A DNA stretch of 64,000 nt from JABMQB01 sp963677475. Its GTDB lineage: Bacteria > Bacteroidota > Bacteroidia > Bacteroidales > Prolixibacteraceae. A program made the translations under genes and the position numbers. Positions 9,814 to 19,345 of this stretch are shown piece by piece. Within the stretch, counting starts at the first letter, position 1, and each line of letters opens with the position of its first letter. Under the pieces are notes generated by a model. The model worked only from the letters and a program-made list of their open reading frames with translations. It searched no databases and was not told the origin of the DNA. The DNA lies in contig CAXXQD010000016.1 in assembly GCA_963677475.2 (NCBI GenBank), forward strand, positions 310,001 through 374,000. The letters run 5' to 3'.

Positions 9814-9914
9814 TTGCCTACAGTTGATCCCTTTTATTCAACAATTCAGCAATATTATTTTTCAAAACATATAAAACAACGAGATATTTGAACCATCACT
9901 TAAATTTAAAAACA

Positions 9915-10547
9915 ATGAAAACTATTTTAATTACAATTTTACTCGCTGCTTTTACAAGCACCGTTTTTTCTTCCGAATACGAGGAAATCATGTCAGCAAA
10001 CATCCAAAAACTGTACACACTCACCGAATCGGACGAGCTGATTAATTTAGCCAACCAATTCGAGCGGATTTCCAACGCAGAACAAGACAAATGGGAACCT
10101 GCTTATTATGCTGCCTATTGCTATGTCCGGTCAACCTTGTTTGGCAAAATGGGTTCTGATGATATTCATATACAATTGGACAATGCCCAGAAATTTATTG
10201 ATCAAATAATAAAAACCAATAGCAAAGAATCCGAAATCCATACTTTACAGGCGTTGGTTTACCAGCTCCGGATTACAGATATGTCAAAAGGGTATAAGTA
10301 CTCTAAAATGGCGAGCGAATCATTGGTAGTTGCTGAAACCCTTAACGCCAACAATCCGAGGATTTATTATCTGAGGGGGAGTAATATTTTTCATACCCCG
10401 AAAGCATTTGGTGGCGGTGCCGATAAAGCCAAACCATACCTGCAAAAAGCCGACGAAATGTTCAAGAGCCATCAACCTGAAAGTATATTCGAACCTTCTT
10501 GGGGACCATTCCATAACAGTGAACTGCTAGGCCAATGCAATGAATAA
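9915..10547 (+). CDS. Secreted helical-repeat (TPR-like) protein of unknown function
   Basis: About 210 residues starting at the ATG at 9915 with a good signal peptide (MKTILITILL through VFSS); the upstream in-frame TTG at 9888 would put polar residues ahead of it. The mature part is helical and resembles tetratricopeptide repeats: paired helices around EPAYYAAYCYVRS and SEIHTLQALVYQLRI, then NPRIYYLRGSNIF followed by AFGGGADKAKPYLQKADEMF. Likely periplasmic. It is downstream of the TonB-dependent receptor and ends before a strong hairpin at 10562-10602, so receptor and repeat protein probably form one transcript. The function is unknown. Confidence 0.78.
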   Translation: MKTILITILLAAFTSTVFSSEYEEIMSANIQKLYTLTESDELINLANQFERISNAEQDKWEPAYYAAYCYVRSTLFGKMGSDDIHIQLDNAQKFIDQIIKTNSKESEIHTLQALVYQLRITDMSKGYKYSKMASESLVVAETLNANNPRIYYLRGSNIFHTPKAFGGGADKAKPYLQKADEMFKSHQPESIFEPSWGPFHNSELLGQCNE

Positions 10548-10561
10548 CATTTATTTTTCAG

Positions 10562-10602
10562 AAATATAAAATCAGTCTTATAGTAAGATTGGTTTTATAT
10601 TT
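10562..10602 (+). terminator. Long stem-loop after the TPR-like gene
   Basis: Perfect to near-perfect 19-pair stem with a TAG loop: bases 10562-10580 pair with 10584-10602, including two G-T pairs. It separates the receptor/TPR pair from the histidine kinase gene 74 bases on. The U-run is short, so termination may be partial. Confidence 0.55.
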
Positions 10603-10675
10603 ATGTCCGTTCATAAATTAATCTTTCTTATTTTTGATATTCTACATACAAACGTACCTTTTAACGAATTGATCT

Positions 10676-11707
10676 GTGAAAAAAATAAAGCTTATAAAAC
10701 AATTCCTGATTGCAGTTCTGGTATCTATTTTAATTGGATTTTCCTTCTTACTGGTTTTTGGTGGTTTTAACAGGCCAATCAAAGATATCCTACTTAATAT
10801 GGGTTATTCCTTATGTATTGGATTGCCACTTTTTGCCAATGGATTTCTATTCGAATGGTATGCAAAAAGATACATCGACTGGATAAAGAAGCCTTTACAA
10901 AGTATTTTTAGTGCCATGCTCCTGCATTTTACCTACTCCAGCATTGTAATTCTGGGGGTTAATTGGATTTGGTTTGTACGGATTCCGAACAGCAGTTGGG
11001 ATATTTTTTGGCAGCACAACAAAGCAACGATAATAAGTGAATATATTGTTTTTGTGGTCGTTGCGTCGATTATTTATGCAATCAATTTTTTTAAGGCATG
11101 GAAATTTGCCCTGGAAGAAAAGGAAAAAATAAAAAGCGAATCACTTGCACTTAAATATAAGGTTTTGCAAGATCAGGTTAGCCCTCACTTTTTGTTTAAC
11201 AGCTTAAACACACTAGGCTCGCTGATTGATTTAGATACGGCAAAAGCAAAGGTGTACAACCAGAAGCTTGCACAGTTTTACAGGGATTTGTTGCTATTTA
11301 AAGACGAAGATATTATTGGTTTAAAAGAAGAAGTTGAATTTGTAAAGAAATACGTTTACCTGCAGCAGATAAGGTTTGGGGAGGCATTGGCTGTTGACAT
11401 TATCCCGAACGATAAAGTGGATGGAAAAGTGATTCCCCTATCACTTCAAGCACTCGTCGAAAATTGTATCAAACACAACGAAATATCCATTGCAAACCCG
11501 CTTAAAATTGTAATCGGAATTACAGATGACCATAAACTGATCGTTGAAAATAACCTCCAGCCCAAAAGTTCGAATGAAAAAACGAGCAGTACAGGCCTTA
11601 GCAACCTTGCGGGTAGATATGAGTTTTTAACCGGGAAAAAAGTGGAAATTACAAGGACGGAAAAATATTTTAGGGTGAATTTGCCCCTTATACTAATGGA
11701 GGTTTAA
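10676..11707 (+). CDS. LytS-type sensor histidine kinase
   Basis: A 343-residue membrane kinase of the LytS/YehU class (His_kinase PF06580 plus HATPase). Four hydrophobic helices fill residues about 9-140, with no extracytoplasmic domain of any size. The phospho-acceptor is His171 in QVSPHFLFNSLNTL, and the N-box LVENCIKHN lies near 260-270. The start is GTG at 10676; the next in-frame ATG lies inside the second helix. The gene ends 1 base before the LytTR regulator start, a classical cognate pair. The signal is unknown; the preceding TonB-dependent receptor is a candidate target. Confidence 0.92.
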   Translation: MKKIKLIKQFLIAVLVSILIGFSFLLVFGGFNRPIKDILLNMGYSLCIGLPLFANGFLFEWYAKRYIDWIKKPLQSIFSAMLLHFTYSSIVILGVNWIWFVRIPNSSWDIFWQHNKATIISEYIVFVVVASIIYAINFFKAWKFALEEKEKIKSESLALKYKVLQDQVSPHFLFNSLNTLGSLIDLDTAKAKVYNQKLAQFYRDLLLFKDEDIIGLKEEVEFVKKYVYLQQIRFGEALAVDIIPNDKVDGKVIPLSLQALVENCIKHNEISIANPLKIVIGITDDHKLIVENNLQPKSSNEKTSSTGLSNLAGRYEFLTGKKVEITRTEKYFRVNLPLILMEV

Positions 11708-11708
11708 G

Positions 11709-12488
11709 ATGAAAATATTAATAATCGAAGATGAACCATTAGCTGCTGCTCAATTAGCATCACACCTAACCGCATTAAGACCCAATGCTCAAATTCTGGG
11801 GGTATGCGACACCATAAAATCAGCCGTAAAATGGTTTCAAAATAACGATGAGCCCGACCTCGCTTTTTTTGATATTCATTTGGGGGATGGTTTAAGTTTT
11901 GAAATATTTGAAAAGGTTACATTCTCCTGCCCGGTTGTATTCATCACAGCATTCGATCAATATGCCATTCAGGCATTTAAGGTGAATAGTATCGATTACC
12001 TGCTAAAACCAATCGAACGCCACGAATTGGGCAAAGCATTAGAAAAATTTGAGAACTTAACTAGTCACAAAAGGAATAAACTTACTCCGGAAATACTGGA
12101 AGATATTGTCGCAACTTTTACACAAAAAAATTATAAAAAGAGGTTTCTGGTAAAAGTGGGGGCCCACCTTCGAATCGTTGAAATTGCTGACATACTTTAT
12201 TTTTACAGCTTGCAGAAAGGAACCTATGTAAAACTAAAAGATGGCAAAGACTACCTTTTAGATTATAGCCTCGAAGTTATGGAAGAAATGCTTGATCCTA
12301 CACATTTTTTCAGAATTAACCGAAAATATATCCTTGCTCTTCCCTGCATTAAAGATGTTGTGTCGTACAGCAATTCAAGGTTAAAGTTGAAAGTACTGCA
12401 ACCCAACGACGATGATTTTTTGGTAGCCCGGGAAAAAGTCAAAGCCTTTAAAAATTGGTTGGAAGGTGAAATTTTAAAGAATGAATAA
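11709..12488 (+). CDS. LytTR-family response regulator
   Basis: A 259-residue regulator with an N-terminal receiver (acidic pair in IIEDEP at residues 7-9, phospho-acceptor Asp55 in FFDIHLGD, Lys-Pro in YLLKPIE) and a C-terminal LytTR DNA-binding domain (about 160-257; KVGAHLRIVEIADILYFYS, then FFRINRKYI). It sits immediately after the LytS-type kinase and is surely its partner. Such regulators bind paired direct repeats upstream of target promoters; I did not find a clear repeat pair here. Confidence 0.94.
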   Translation: MKILIIEDEPLAAAQLASHLTALRPNAQILGVCDTIKSAVKWFQNNDEPDLAFFDIHLGDGLSFEIFEKVTFSCPVVFITAFDQYAIQAFKVNSIDYLLKPIERHELGKALEKFENLTSHKRNKLTPEILEDIVATFTQKNYKKRFLVKVGAHLRIVEIADILYFYSLQKGTYVKLKDGKDYLLDYSLEVMEEMLDPTHFFRINRKYILALPCIKDVVSYSNSRLKLKVLQPNDDDFLVAREKVKAFKNWLEGEILKNE

Positions 12489-12668
12489 CCGTTTATTGTC
12501 AAATATAGACATACCAGGCAAAAGCTTAACTTCATCTTAAAACCCCGATTTTTCCCTGAATCCTGCAAGTAAATAACATTTGCCCATTAAGATTTGAAAA
12601 TAAACGTTAAATTTATTTCTTAATTAAAAATCAATAACCAAAATAAACCAACAAATCAATAATTCACC

Positions 12669-15600
12669 ATGAAAAACCTATTCCAAAAAAAGAGAAATAT
12701 TTTCTTTCTTACCTTATTATTGTTAATATCCTCAAATTCAATACAGCCATTATTTGCCCAACAAAGTTCAGAACCACCAAGTGGATTTATGGCAGGGCAG
12801 GCATGCGTTCGTGAAGATAACCAGGGAAACGGCCTATTATTTTATTTATCTGGCAAAAACGATTTCACAGCCGATTTTGCCAACGGAGGGCAGGTAGAAC
12901 CCAACTTTTTGAAAGATGTTACCATGATTCCTGATGGGGCAATTGGAAAAGGTTTCAGTGCTGATGACAGCCAGTTAATGACTTATTGGGCACCGGGTAA
13001 CATCTATGCACAACGGGGCAATATTTCGTTTTTTTGGCGATCTCGCTACCCTGTCGGTCCCACTCCGTTCCCCATATTCCGTGTTTCTTATGCCGACCAT
13101 TCAAGTTGGGACATGGTTTGGCTCCGAATCGACTACAACGGCTCAGGTTTCGATGCGTTTGTCACCGATATTGGCTTAACAAGAACAAGGGTATCCTATT
13201 CAATGGATAAATTTCCGGAACCTGACGAATGGGTGCACCTTTCACTTTCGTGGGATGAAACCGAAGGAATCAGGTTTTATGTAAACGGGCAACTGGCCGA
13301 AAAAAAATCGATCGTCGGGAATATATACGATACCGGACTTGACCAGTTTGGTCCACATTCCCGGATCATCAGTCCATACCAGGTACAAAGTGCATATTGT
13401 TTTATGCGGGGTGGCGATCTTGATGAACTAAAAATCTATGACCGGATGCTTCCAGATAATTTTATTGCTGATTTGGCAAATGGAAGAACCACGGAGGACC
13501 TTGCACCACTTGAGCGTAACCTCAGCGAACGCCGTTGGCGCGATGCCTGGTGGATGCGACATGGTTGGAACTTACCGAACCCAGCACCTCCAACATTGCC
13601 TTCATCTCAAACCAGTATACGAAAAATTGAGATTCACGATGCTGTGGATATCAAACGTTGGTACTGGAAAGCCAACGATGGTATCCGAGAAACTACCTGG
13701 CCGGGAGTTTATAACATGTCTCGGCTGCCAGGCAGATACGATTATTTTGTGTTGCCCGATTGGGACTGTTACTCAGGATCAGGGCAATCAATTCGGTTCA
13801 ATTTGCCCGACGAACCCTGGAACCATGTTGAAATGTGGGGCAAAGCATGGGGGCAATTAACCCTCGAAGATAAATTGCTCAGGGACACAACCTTTGCAGT
13901 TCGTACGCAAAAACAAATCAAATCATACAATCGCTTAAATACAACAAAACGTGGCGGTACAATCCGTTTCGATAACGCTTTGATTGAAGAACCAATTGGT
14001 TCATTTGAGGTTTATAATGTTGACAAAGGAAGTGCGCCCAAAGGTTCAGTAACCGAAAGTTTTACACTCACTTCAGCCCCGGCAACATTTAACGATAAAT
14101 CCATCGAAAAACTGGCTTCCTTTGTTTGCGGGAGATATCCTGCCGATGAGCGCACCATGATGCTAGGAATCCCGGAAGGAAGTAAAACCAAATCCGCTAA
14201 AAAAGCGAATAAAACAAAGTTCCCATATCCGTTTATTCATATTTTGATTCCCTATTCTGATCAAAACAATGCTGGTCTTGACGGAATAGAAATCAAATTT
14301 CCGCCAATGAATGTTAAGCCTACTCATGAAGGTGTTTTCCCACTAAATATTCGTGTAAAAGATCCACTGTGGGAAGCCAGGGACTTGACAGACTTTAGTT
14401 TCTCTGTTAAACCGGGTGAATCCCCCACCCTTTGGATTGACACACGCAACCGGGTTTTGCCCAAAGAACATGCTTTATACATTACCATTGCAGGTGCTGG
14501 TGCAGACCTTACCCCGGAGTTGCTAGAAGGAACCCAGGTACGCTTGGTTTACGAATCAAAAGAAAATTCGCGTCCCGAGCATGAAATAGACAGGCTCACT
14601 CAAGTGCGCGACCTCTATGCACATATGGTAGAAGAAAGGCCAAGATTTTCGCGCTTAAATGTGTACAACCGATTAACCGCCGACCTGAATGACCTTTTAA
14701 GTGTAAATCCTGATAATCAATTAGGTAAAATATATAACTATGCGATCACAAGACGCAACAAACCTGATTTTGAAATCCCCAAATGCCCTGAGGGTATTCC
14801 CGAATGGGCTTTCCTTCAAACAGAATACCTACGTCAAGTCAATCGTTTCATAATGTATTATATTGATAAACGTCAAATATCAAATGGCGAATTTGGGGGT
14901 GGATTATCCGATGATGGGGATTTGCTCAACCTTTGGCCAGCTGTTTCATTTCTTGGGATCGAACCGGATAAAATATTAAAATCCTTACAACTTCACATGG
15001 ATGCCTATTACGACAATGACCGCCCGGCATACGATGCGCCATTACGCCAACGAAGCTTACCGCTTTTCACCAACGGATTGGCAACAATTTTTACGGACGA
15101 ACTACACGCCGTTGAAGACGGGATGCAGGTAGTGGGCGCAATGGAAATACTTGACTATGGCAACCCATTGCACATCGAAAGGGGAATGCACACAGCTTCA
15201 CGCATGCTAAAGGATATTACCAAAATTAACCCCAAAGGGCACAGGCATTTTTGCACGCGTTTTTATAGCGGAACCCGAATTGCAACTGAAGATCCCTGGC
15301 AATGGTCGGTACCCCGTTCCTACAATGTTTTGCAGACTTCGTTTTTAACATCCAGGTACAATGGCAACCCGAAACTGCAAAAAATGATCCTGGAAATTGC
15401 CGATGGGTTAATTGAACACATAAAAGACGGCAAAATGAACACCCAAATTAATTTCGAAACCGATGAAGATAAAGCATCCGGAAGGATGGGTGGTGCTATT
15501 CCAGAATCCGTGTTTCATTCCGCTTATCAAATTTCCGGAGATAAAAACTACTTAAAATATGTATCAGACAATGATCCATCAATTAGGTTTTTTGATAAGG

Positions 15601-16409
15601 ACCGAATAGCCAATCGCTATAAAGAAGAAATAAGCAATATGGGTATTTTCGAATATATTAATACGGAAGGAAGCACTTGGATCGACAGAACCACTTATTT
15701 AAATTCAATTATACAGAAAGACCGCCTTGGAGGAATCGCATTGATGCGTTTGCGTAACCTGCTCCCTCTGAATATAGTTAGCTGGAATTTTAATAAACCA
15801 GAGGATTACGACGATGTGGCAATTTTTGTAAACAAAGCAATGCCCGACAGCATTGGCATTATTGCTTACAACCTTGATACTAATCCAATTGATGCTGCAA
15901 TGACTGTTTGGGACATTACACCCGGTAAATGGATGGTAAGGGAAGGTATTGACACCAACGATGACCAAATAATTGATAGTGAACTAAACGAGCGCATTGT
16001 TGATTTAGAACGTGGTGAAGCTGTTGATATTAAATTTTCTTCGCGGGCCTATAAGATAATTAGCCTTGAATTGATAGAATCAGCAGCTAAGGGTTATTGG
16101 GAGCGACCTGACCTTGGTATTGGTACCGATGATGTTCAAATAAAAAATAATGAGGTAATTGTAAAAGTACATAGCTTGGGGGCTGTTGCTACTCCAGCTA
16201 CAACCATCGAACTAAAAGATGCCGCAGGAAACCTGGTTGCAAGTGCTCCAGTTCCTCCATTGGAAGCACCATTGGACCTAAAACCACGTTGGATTGAAAT
16301 AATCATATCAATCCCCGAAGGTACTGACCTGAAAAACGGTTGTGTGGAAATCGACCCTAAGAAGGAAACACAACAAATATCCAGAAAAAATACGATTGTA
16401 GAATGGTAG
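12669..16409 (+). CDS. Large secreted LamG-domain protein, putative glycan-active enzyme
   Basis: A 1246-residue secreted protein (signal peptide ending near LFAQ, residue 31). Residues about 45-275 form a concanavalin A-like LamG domain: WVHLSLSWDETEGIRFYVNG and the closing LDELKIYDRML are typical. A beta-rich middle (about 310-620) follows, then a helical segment (about 640-1090) with Trp, His and acidic residues in an order reminiscent of alpha/alpha-toroid hydrolases and lyases (EFGGGLSDDGDLLNLWP, DELHAVEDGMQ, HRHFCTRFYSG). The last 130 residues resemble a small Ig-like domain. No standard glycoside hydrolase or lyase signature is evident to me. It is alone on its transcript, bounded by a strong terminator at 16451. 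It could process a polysaccharide outside the cell; that is inference. Confidence 0.75.
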   Translation: MKNLFQKKRNIFFLTLLLLISSNSIQPLFAQQSSEPPSGFMAGQACVREDNQGNGLLFYLSGKNDFTADFANGGQVEPNFLKDVTMIPDGAIGKGFSADDSQLMTYWAPGNIYAQRGNISFFWRSRYPVGPTPFPIFRVSYADHSSWDMVWLRIDYNGSGFDAFVTDIGLTRTRVSYSMDKFPEPDEWVHLSLSWDETEGIRFYVNGQLAEKKSIVGNIYDTGLDQFGPHSRIISPYQVQSAYCFMRGGDLDELKIYDRMLPDNFIADLANGRTTEDLAPLERNLSERRWRDAWWMRHGWNLPNPAPPTLPSSQTSIRKIEIHDAVDIKRWYWKANDGIRETTWPGVYNMSRLPGRYDYFVLPDWDCYSGSGQSIRFNLPDEPWNHVEMWGKAWGQLTLEDKLLRDTTFAVRTQKQIKSYNRLNTTKRGGTIRFDNALIEEPIGSFEVYNVDKGSAPKGSVTESFTLTSAPATFNDKSIEKLASFVCGRYPADERTMMLGIPEGSKTKSAKKANKTKFPYPFIHILIPYSDQNNAGLDGIEIKFPPMNVKPTHEGVFPLNIRVKDPLWEARDLTDFSFSVKPGESPTLWIDTRNRVLPKEHALYITIAGAGADLTPELLEGTQVRLVYESKENSRPEHEIDRLTQVRDLYAHMVEERPRFSRLNVYNRLTADLNDLLSVNPDNQLGKIYNYAITRRNKPDFEIPKCPEGIPEWAFLQTEYLRQVNRFIMYYIDKRQISNGEFGGGLSDDGDLLNLWPAVSFLGIEPDKILKSLQLHMDAYYDNDRPAYDAPLRQRSLPLFTNGLATIFTDELHAVEDGMQVVGAMEILDYGNPLHIERGMHTASRMLKDITKINPKGHRHFCTRFYSGTRIATEDPWQWSVPRSYNVLQTSFLTSRYNGNPKLQKMILEIADGLIEHIKDGKMNTQINFETDEDKASGRMGGAIPESVFHSAYQISGDKNYLKYVSDNDPSIRFFDKDRIANRYKEEISNMGIFEYINTEGSTWIDRTTYLNSIIQKDRLGGIALMRLRNLLPLNIVSWNFNKPEDYDDVAIFVNKAMPDSIGIIAYNLDTNPIDAAMTVWDITPGKWMVREGIDTNDDQIIDSELNERIVDLERGEAVDIKFSSRAYKIISLELIESAAKGYWERPDLGIGTDDVQIKNNEVIVKVHSLGAVATPATTIELKDAAGNLVASAPVPPLEAPLDLKPRWIEIIISIPEGTDLKNGCVEIDPKKETQQISRKNTIVEW

Positions 16410-16450
16410 GTTAAACAAATATTATTGCATTTTTTTAATGCGCTATCACA

Positions 16451-16518
16451 ATGTTGGATTCAACGGATCAAGGCTTTAAACTTTAAATTAGTCTCCTCCG
16501 TGAGTCCAACATTTTTTT
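16451..16518 (+). terminator. Rho-independent terminator after the LamG gene
   Basis: Two-part stem: 16451-16458 (ATGTTGGA) pairs with 16505-16512 and 16463-16467 (ACGGA) pairs with 16497-16501, followed by a run of seven T. The loop is long, about 29 bases. It lies 41 bases after the stop of the 1246-residue protein gene. Confidence 0.75.
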
Positions 16519-16685
16519 ACTCAACGAATGGTGTTTATAAATTGCAAGCCAAGTTTTATAACATGCGTTAATGATTGATCTCATTGCGTATTCCATCATC
16601 CTTTTTGTTCCATAGATTCATTATAGATTTTATTCAAGGCTTTTAACATTAAATATAATTGCTAATTTCGTAGGTCTTAAAATTT

Positions 16686-16692
16686 GGGGAGG
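16686..16692 (+). promoter_or_regulatory. Ribosome binding site of the SDR gene
   Basis: GGGGAGG ends three bases before the ATG at 16696. A purine-rich site this strong is unusual in this window and supports the ATG over the in-frame TTG at 16684. Confidence 0.6.
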
Positions 16693-16695
16693 ATT

Positions 16696-17490
16696 ATGGA
16701 GTTCAATGGTAAAACTATCTGGATAACAGGAGCTACGTCTGGCATTGGCAAAGCAATGGCTTTGCACATTGCTAACCAAGGTGTTAGCCTGATTCTTTCT
16801 GGAAGAAACCTTGACTCTTTAAAAGTAGTTGCAACAATATGCGAAAATAAAGGAAGCAAAGTACAGGTAATCCCTTTTGATCTGTCCGATTCCAAATCGG
16901 TAGAACATGCAGCTCAAACCGCCTTAAAATCAAACCATAAAATTGATTGTTTATATCAGGTTGGAGGCATTAGCCAACGATCTTTTGTTGAAGACACCAG
17001 CCTTGAAGTAGATCGTAAAATCATGGAAATTAATTTCTTTGGAACAATTGCCCTTGTAAAAGCAGTTCTTCCAACAATGATAAAAAACGGCGGGGGTTAC
17101 CTGGCGGTTACATCAAGTGTTGTCGGTAAATTCGGCTTCCCGTACCGTTCTGCATATTCTGCCTCAAAGCATGCACTTCATGGTTTTTTTGAAAGTTTAA
17201 GGGCAGAAAATGTTGCCAATAATATTAAAGTATCCATCATAATCCCCGGAAGGGTTAAAACCCAAATCTCGGTAAATGCACTTGATAGGGATGGGAATGC
17301 GCATAATAAAATGGACGATGGGCAGGCTCAGGGCATGTCGGCAGAAAAGTGCGCGCAAATAATCTGTAATAATTTAAAGAAAGAAAAAAAAGAGATTCTT
17401 GTTGGAGGTAAAGAAATTATGATGGTACATATCCGAAGGTTTCTCCCGGCTTTGTACTATAAACTTGCCTCAAAAGTAGAACCTTTATAA
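16696..17490 (+). CDS. Short-chain dehydrogenase/reductase (SDR)
   Basis: A classical SDR of 264 residues. The NAD(P)-binding TGATSGIG motif is at residues 11-18, the catalytic Ser lies in TSSVVGKFG and the YSASKHA motif provides the Tyr and Lys. SDRs oxidise alcohols or reduce carbonyls with NAD(P)H; the C-terminal RRFLPALYYKLASKV resembles membrane-associated DHRS7/YqjQ-type members. I chose the ATG at 16696, preceded by GGGGAGG, rather than the TTG at 16684. The next gene, a VOC protein, starts 18 bases on in the same direction, so the two probably form an operon. Confidence 0.92.
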   Translation: MEFNGKTIWITGATSGIGKAMALHIANQGVSLILSGRNLDSLKVVATICENKGSKVQVIPFDLSDSKSVEHAAQTALKSNHKIDCLYQVGGISQRSFVEDTSLEVDRKIMEINFFGTIALVKAVLPTMIKNGGGYLAVTSSVVGKFGFPYRSAYSASKHALHGFFESLRAENVANNIKVSIIIPGRVKTQISVNALDRDGNAHNKMDDGQAQGMSAEKCAQIICNNLKKEKKEILVGGKEIMMVHIRRFLPALYYKLASKVEPL

Positions 17491-17508
17491 TCGAATAAAA
17501 TTTGGATC

Positions 17509-18579
17509 ATGCCAAGAAAAATTAACGGAATTCAGCAATTGGGCGTTGGAGTAGAAGATGTACATGTAGCCTGGAAATGGTACAGGGAGCATTTTGCAAT
17601 GGATATTTGTATGTTTGAAGAAGAAGCCACAGCTGAACTAATGCTGGCGCATACCGACGGCAAACCAAGGAAAAGGCATGCAGTTTTGGCCTTGAATATG
17701 CGAGGAGGCGGAGGCTTTGAAATTTGGCAGCACACTGGTAAAAAGCCAAAACTTCCTGATTTTGAAATTCAACTTGGCGATCTGGGTATTTCCATCGGAA
17801 AAATAAAGGCAAACGATATCTATGTAGCCTATAACAGGTTTAAAGAATCAGGCTTAGACCTGTTAACGGGAATAACAAAAGACCCGGTAGGAAACGATCA
17901 TTTTTACCTAAAAGATATTTTTGGGAATATTTGGGAAGTCAAAAATGAAGCAAGTGTGTTCCGGAAAAAAGAGAAATCGGTAAGTGGCGGGGTTTTTGGC
18001 GTGGTAATCGGCGTCAAAAAAATAGAAGAAAGCCTAAAAATTTATCAGGATGTGCTCGAATATGACGAAGTTGTTTACGATGAAACAGGCATATTTGAAG
18101 ATTTTAAAGGACTTCCGGGTGGAGACAACAAATTCCGCAGGGTACTTTTAAAACATTCTGATGTGAAAAATGGGGCATTCAGTCCATTCTTTGGAAGCTC
18201 TGTAATTGAACTTGTGCAGGTTATGGACCGCGATCCGGTTGATATTTTTAAGGAACGTATTTGGGGTGACCCAGGGTTTATTCACCTTTGTTTCGACATT
18301 AACAACATCGATTCATTCCGCGAAAAAGTAAAAGGTATCGGTTATCCTTTCACGGTTGACAGTGCCCGTGCTTTGGAAACTTTCGACATGGGCGATGCGG
18401 CGGGAAGTTTTGCTTACATCCAGGCTCCAGAGGGAACACTTATCGAATTTGTGGAAACCCATAAAATCCCTTTGGTCGAAAAAATTGGCTGGTACCTCGA
18501 TTTCAGGAAACGTGGCAACCACCCGCTTCCAAATTGGATGCTCAAACTGTTTAAATATAAGCGGGTGAAAGACAAGTAA
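17509..18579 (+). CDS. VOC-family protein with two glyoxalase-like modules
   Basis: A 356-residue cytoplasmic protein with two vicinal-oxygen-chelate modules: about 5-150 (QQLGVGVEDVHVAWKWYREHF through DHFYLKDIFGNIWEV) and about 158-325 (VVIGVKKIEESLKIYQDVLEYDE through IEFVETHKIP). This architecture occurs in ring-cleaving dioxygenases, 4-hydroxyphenylpyruvate dioxygenases and glyoxalase-like proteins. Candidate metal ligands are His in DHFYL, His in FIHLCFD and Glu in LIEFVE. The substrate is unknown. It is co-oriented with the SDR gene 18 bases upstream, which suggests a two-step modification of a small molecule. Confidence 0.85.
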   Translation: MPRKINGIQQLGVGVEDVHVAWKWYREHFAMDICMFEEEATAELMLAHTDGKPRKRHAVLALNMRGGGGFEIWQHTGKKPKLPDFEIQLGDLGISIGKIKANDIYVAYNRFKESGLDLLTGITKDPVGNDHFYLKDIFGNIWEVKNEASVFRKKEKSVSGGVFGVVIGVKKIEESLKIYQDVLEYDEVVYDETGIFEDFKGLPGGDNKFRRVLLKHSDVKNGAFSPFFGSSVIELVQVMDRDPVDIFKERIWGDPGFIHLCFDINNIDSFREKVKGIGYPFTVDSARALETFDMGDAAGSFAYIQAPEGTLIEFVETHKIPLVEKIGWYLDFRKRGNHPLPNWMLKLFKYKRVKDK

Positions 18580-18612
18580 AAAGCCAAAAGCAATAACTCA
18601 CTTCTGGCTTTT
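18579..18612. terminator. Bidirectional terminator between convergent genes
   Basis: AAAAGCCA at 18579-18586 pairs with TGGCTTTT at 18605-18612. A/T tracts on both sides let it serve the VOC gene on the plus strand and the outer membrane protein gene on the minus strand, whose stop is at 18634. Confidence 0.65.
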
Positions 18613-18633
18613 ACAACTTATCACTTATTCCCA

Positions 18634-19239
18634 TTAGAAGAAAACCCCAACGTTGAAAGTAAGGGCTTTGTTTCTAATATCCTCATCATAATCAACCACT
18701 TCTTTTAACCCCATTTCGTAATTCATAGAAACCGAAATATCATACTTCTCTTTCGGAAACAACATTCCAACTTCCAGTGCAAGGCCCAAATCGGTTGAAT
18801 TTGTTTCGTCTTTAATGTCGGTATCTAAGCCATCAAGTTCCTGATTGGCATCCAATAAAAACCCCACATAAGGGCCAGCTGCAACGAAAAAAGAATTTTT
18901 CTTTATTGGAGCCATAAACTGCGCCTTAATTGGGACTGTCAGATAAGCAAATTTTTCGGTTTGCTCAGCATCCTGACCATTGGTCAACACATCACACTCC
19001 CTGCCTTTTTGCCCATAATTTAAGGCAGCTTTCAAAGCAAACCATTCGTTAAATGGCTGTAGGGCCTGTACCCCAAAAGTATAGCTACCAATCACATCGG
19101 TATTTTTACATAAATTCCCCAAATCTGATTGTGTGGCAAATCCGTAGGCAACATTTCCTCCAAACTTTATTTGGGAAAATGCTTCATTAAACGATCCAAA
19201 TAGGATCAACAAAATCAAAAAATATTTCCAAGTTTTCAT
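18634..19239 (-). CDS. Outer membrane beta-barrel protein (PorT-like family)
   Basis: A 201-residue protein with a signal peptide (cleavage near AFSQ, residue 23) and alternating hydrophobic beta-strands ending in LTFNVGVFF, with a terminal Phe as expected for an outer membrane barrel. GGNVAYGF, WFALKAALNYGQKG and FFVAAGPYVGFLL match the small OMP_b-brl_2 type found throughout Bacteroidota. The function is unknown; it could be structural or adhesive. The Crp-like regulator lies 106 bases upstream on the same strand. Confidence 0.83.
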   Translation of the reverse strand: MKTWKYFLILLILFGSFNEAFSQIKFGGNVAYGFATQSDLGNLCKNTDVIGSYTFGVQALQPFNEWFALKAALNYGQKGRECDVLTNGQDAEQTEKFAYLTVPIKAQFMAPIKKNSFFVAAGPYVGFLLDANQELDGLDTDIKDETNSTDLGLALEVGMLFPKEKYDISVSMNYEMGLKEVVDYDEDIRNKALTFNVGVFF

Positions 19240-19345
19240 CGCTTTTTTTTAATTGTTTTCAGCCACAAAATTGGAGATATTCCGTTAGCCCACACTTGAT
19301 ACAGATCAAGAAATGAAATAGGGATAAAAAAAGTTAAATCGGACT

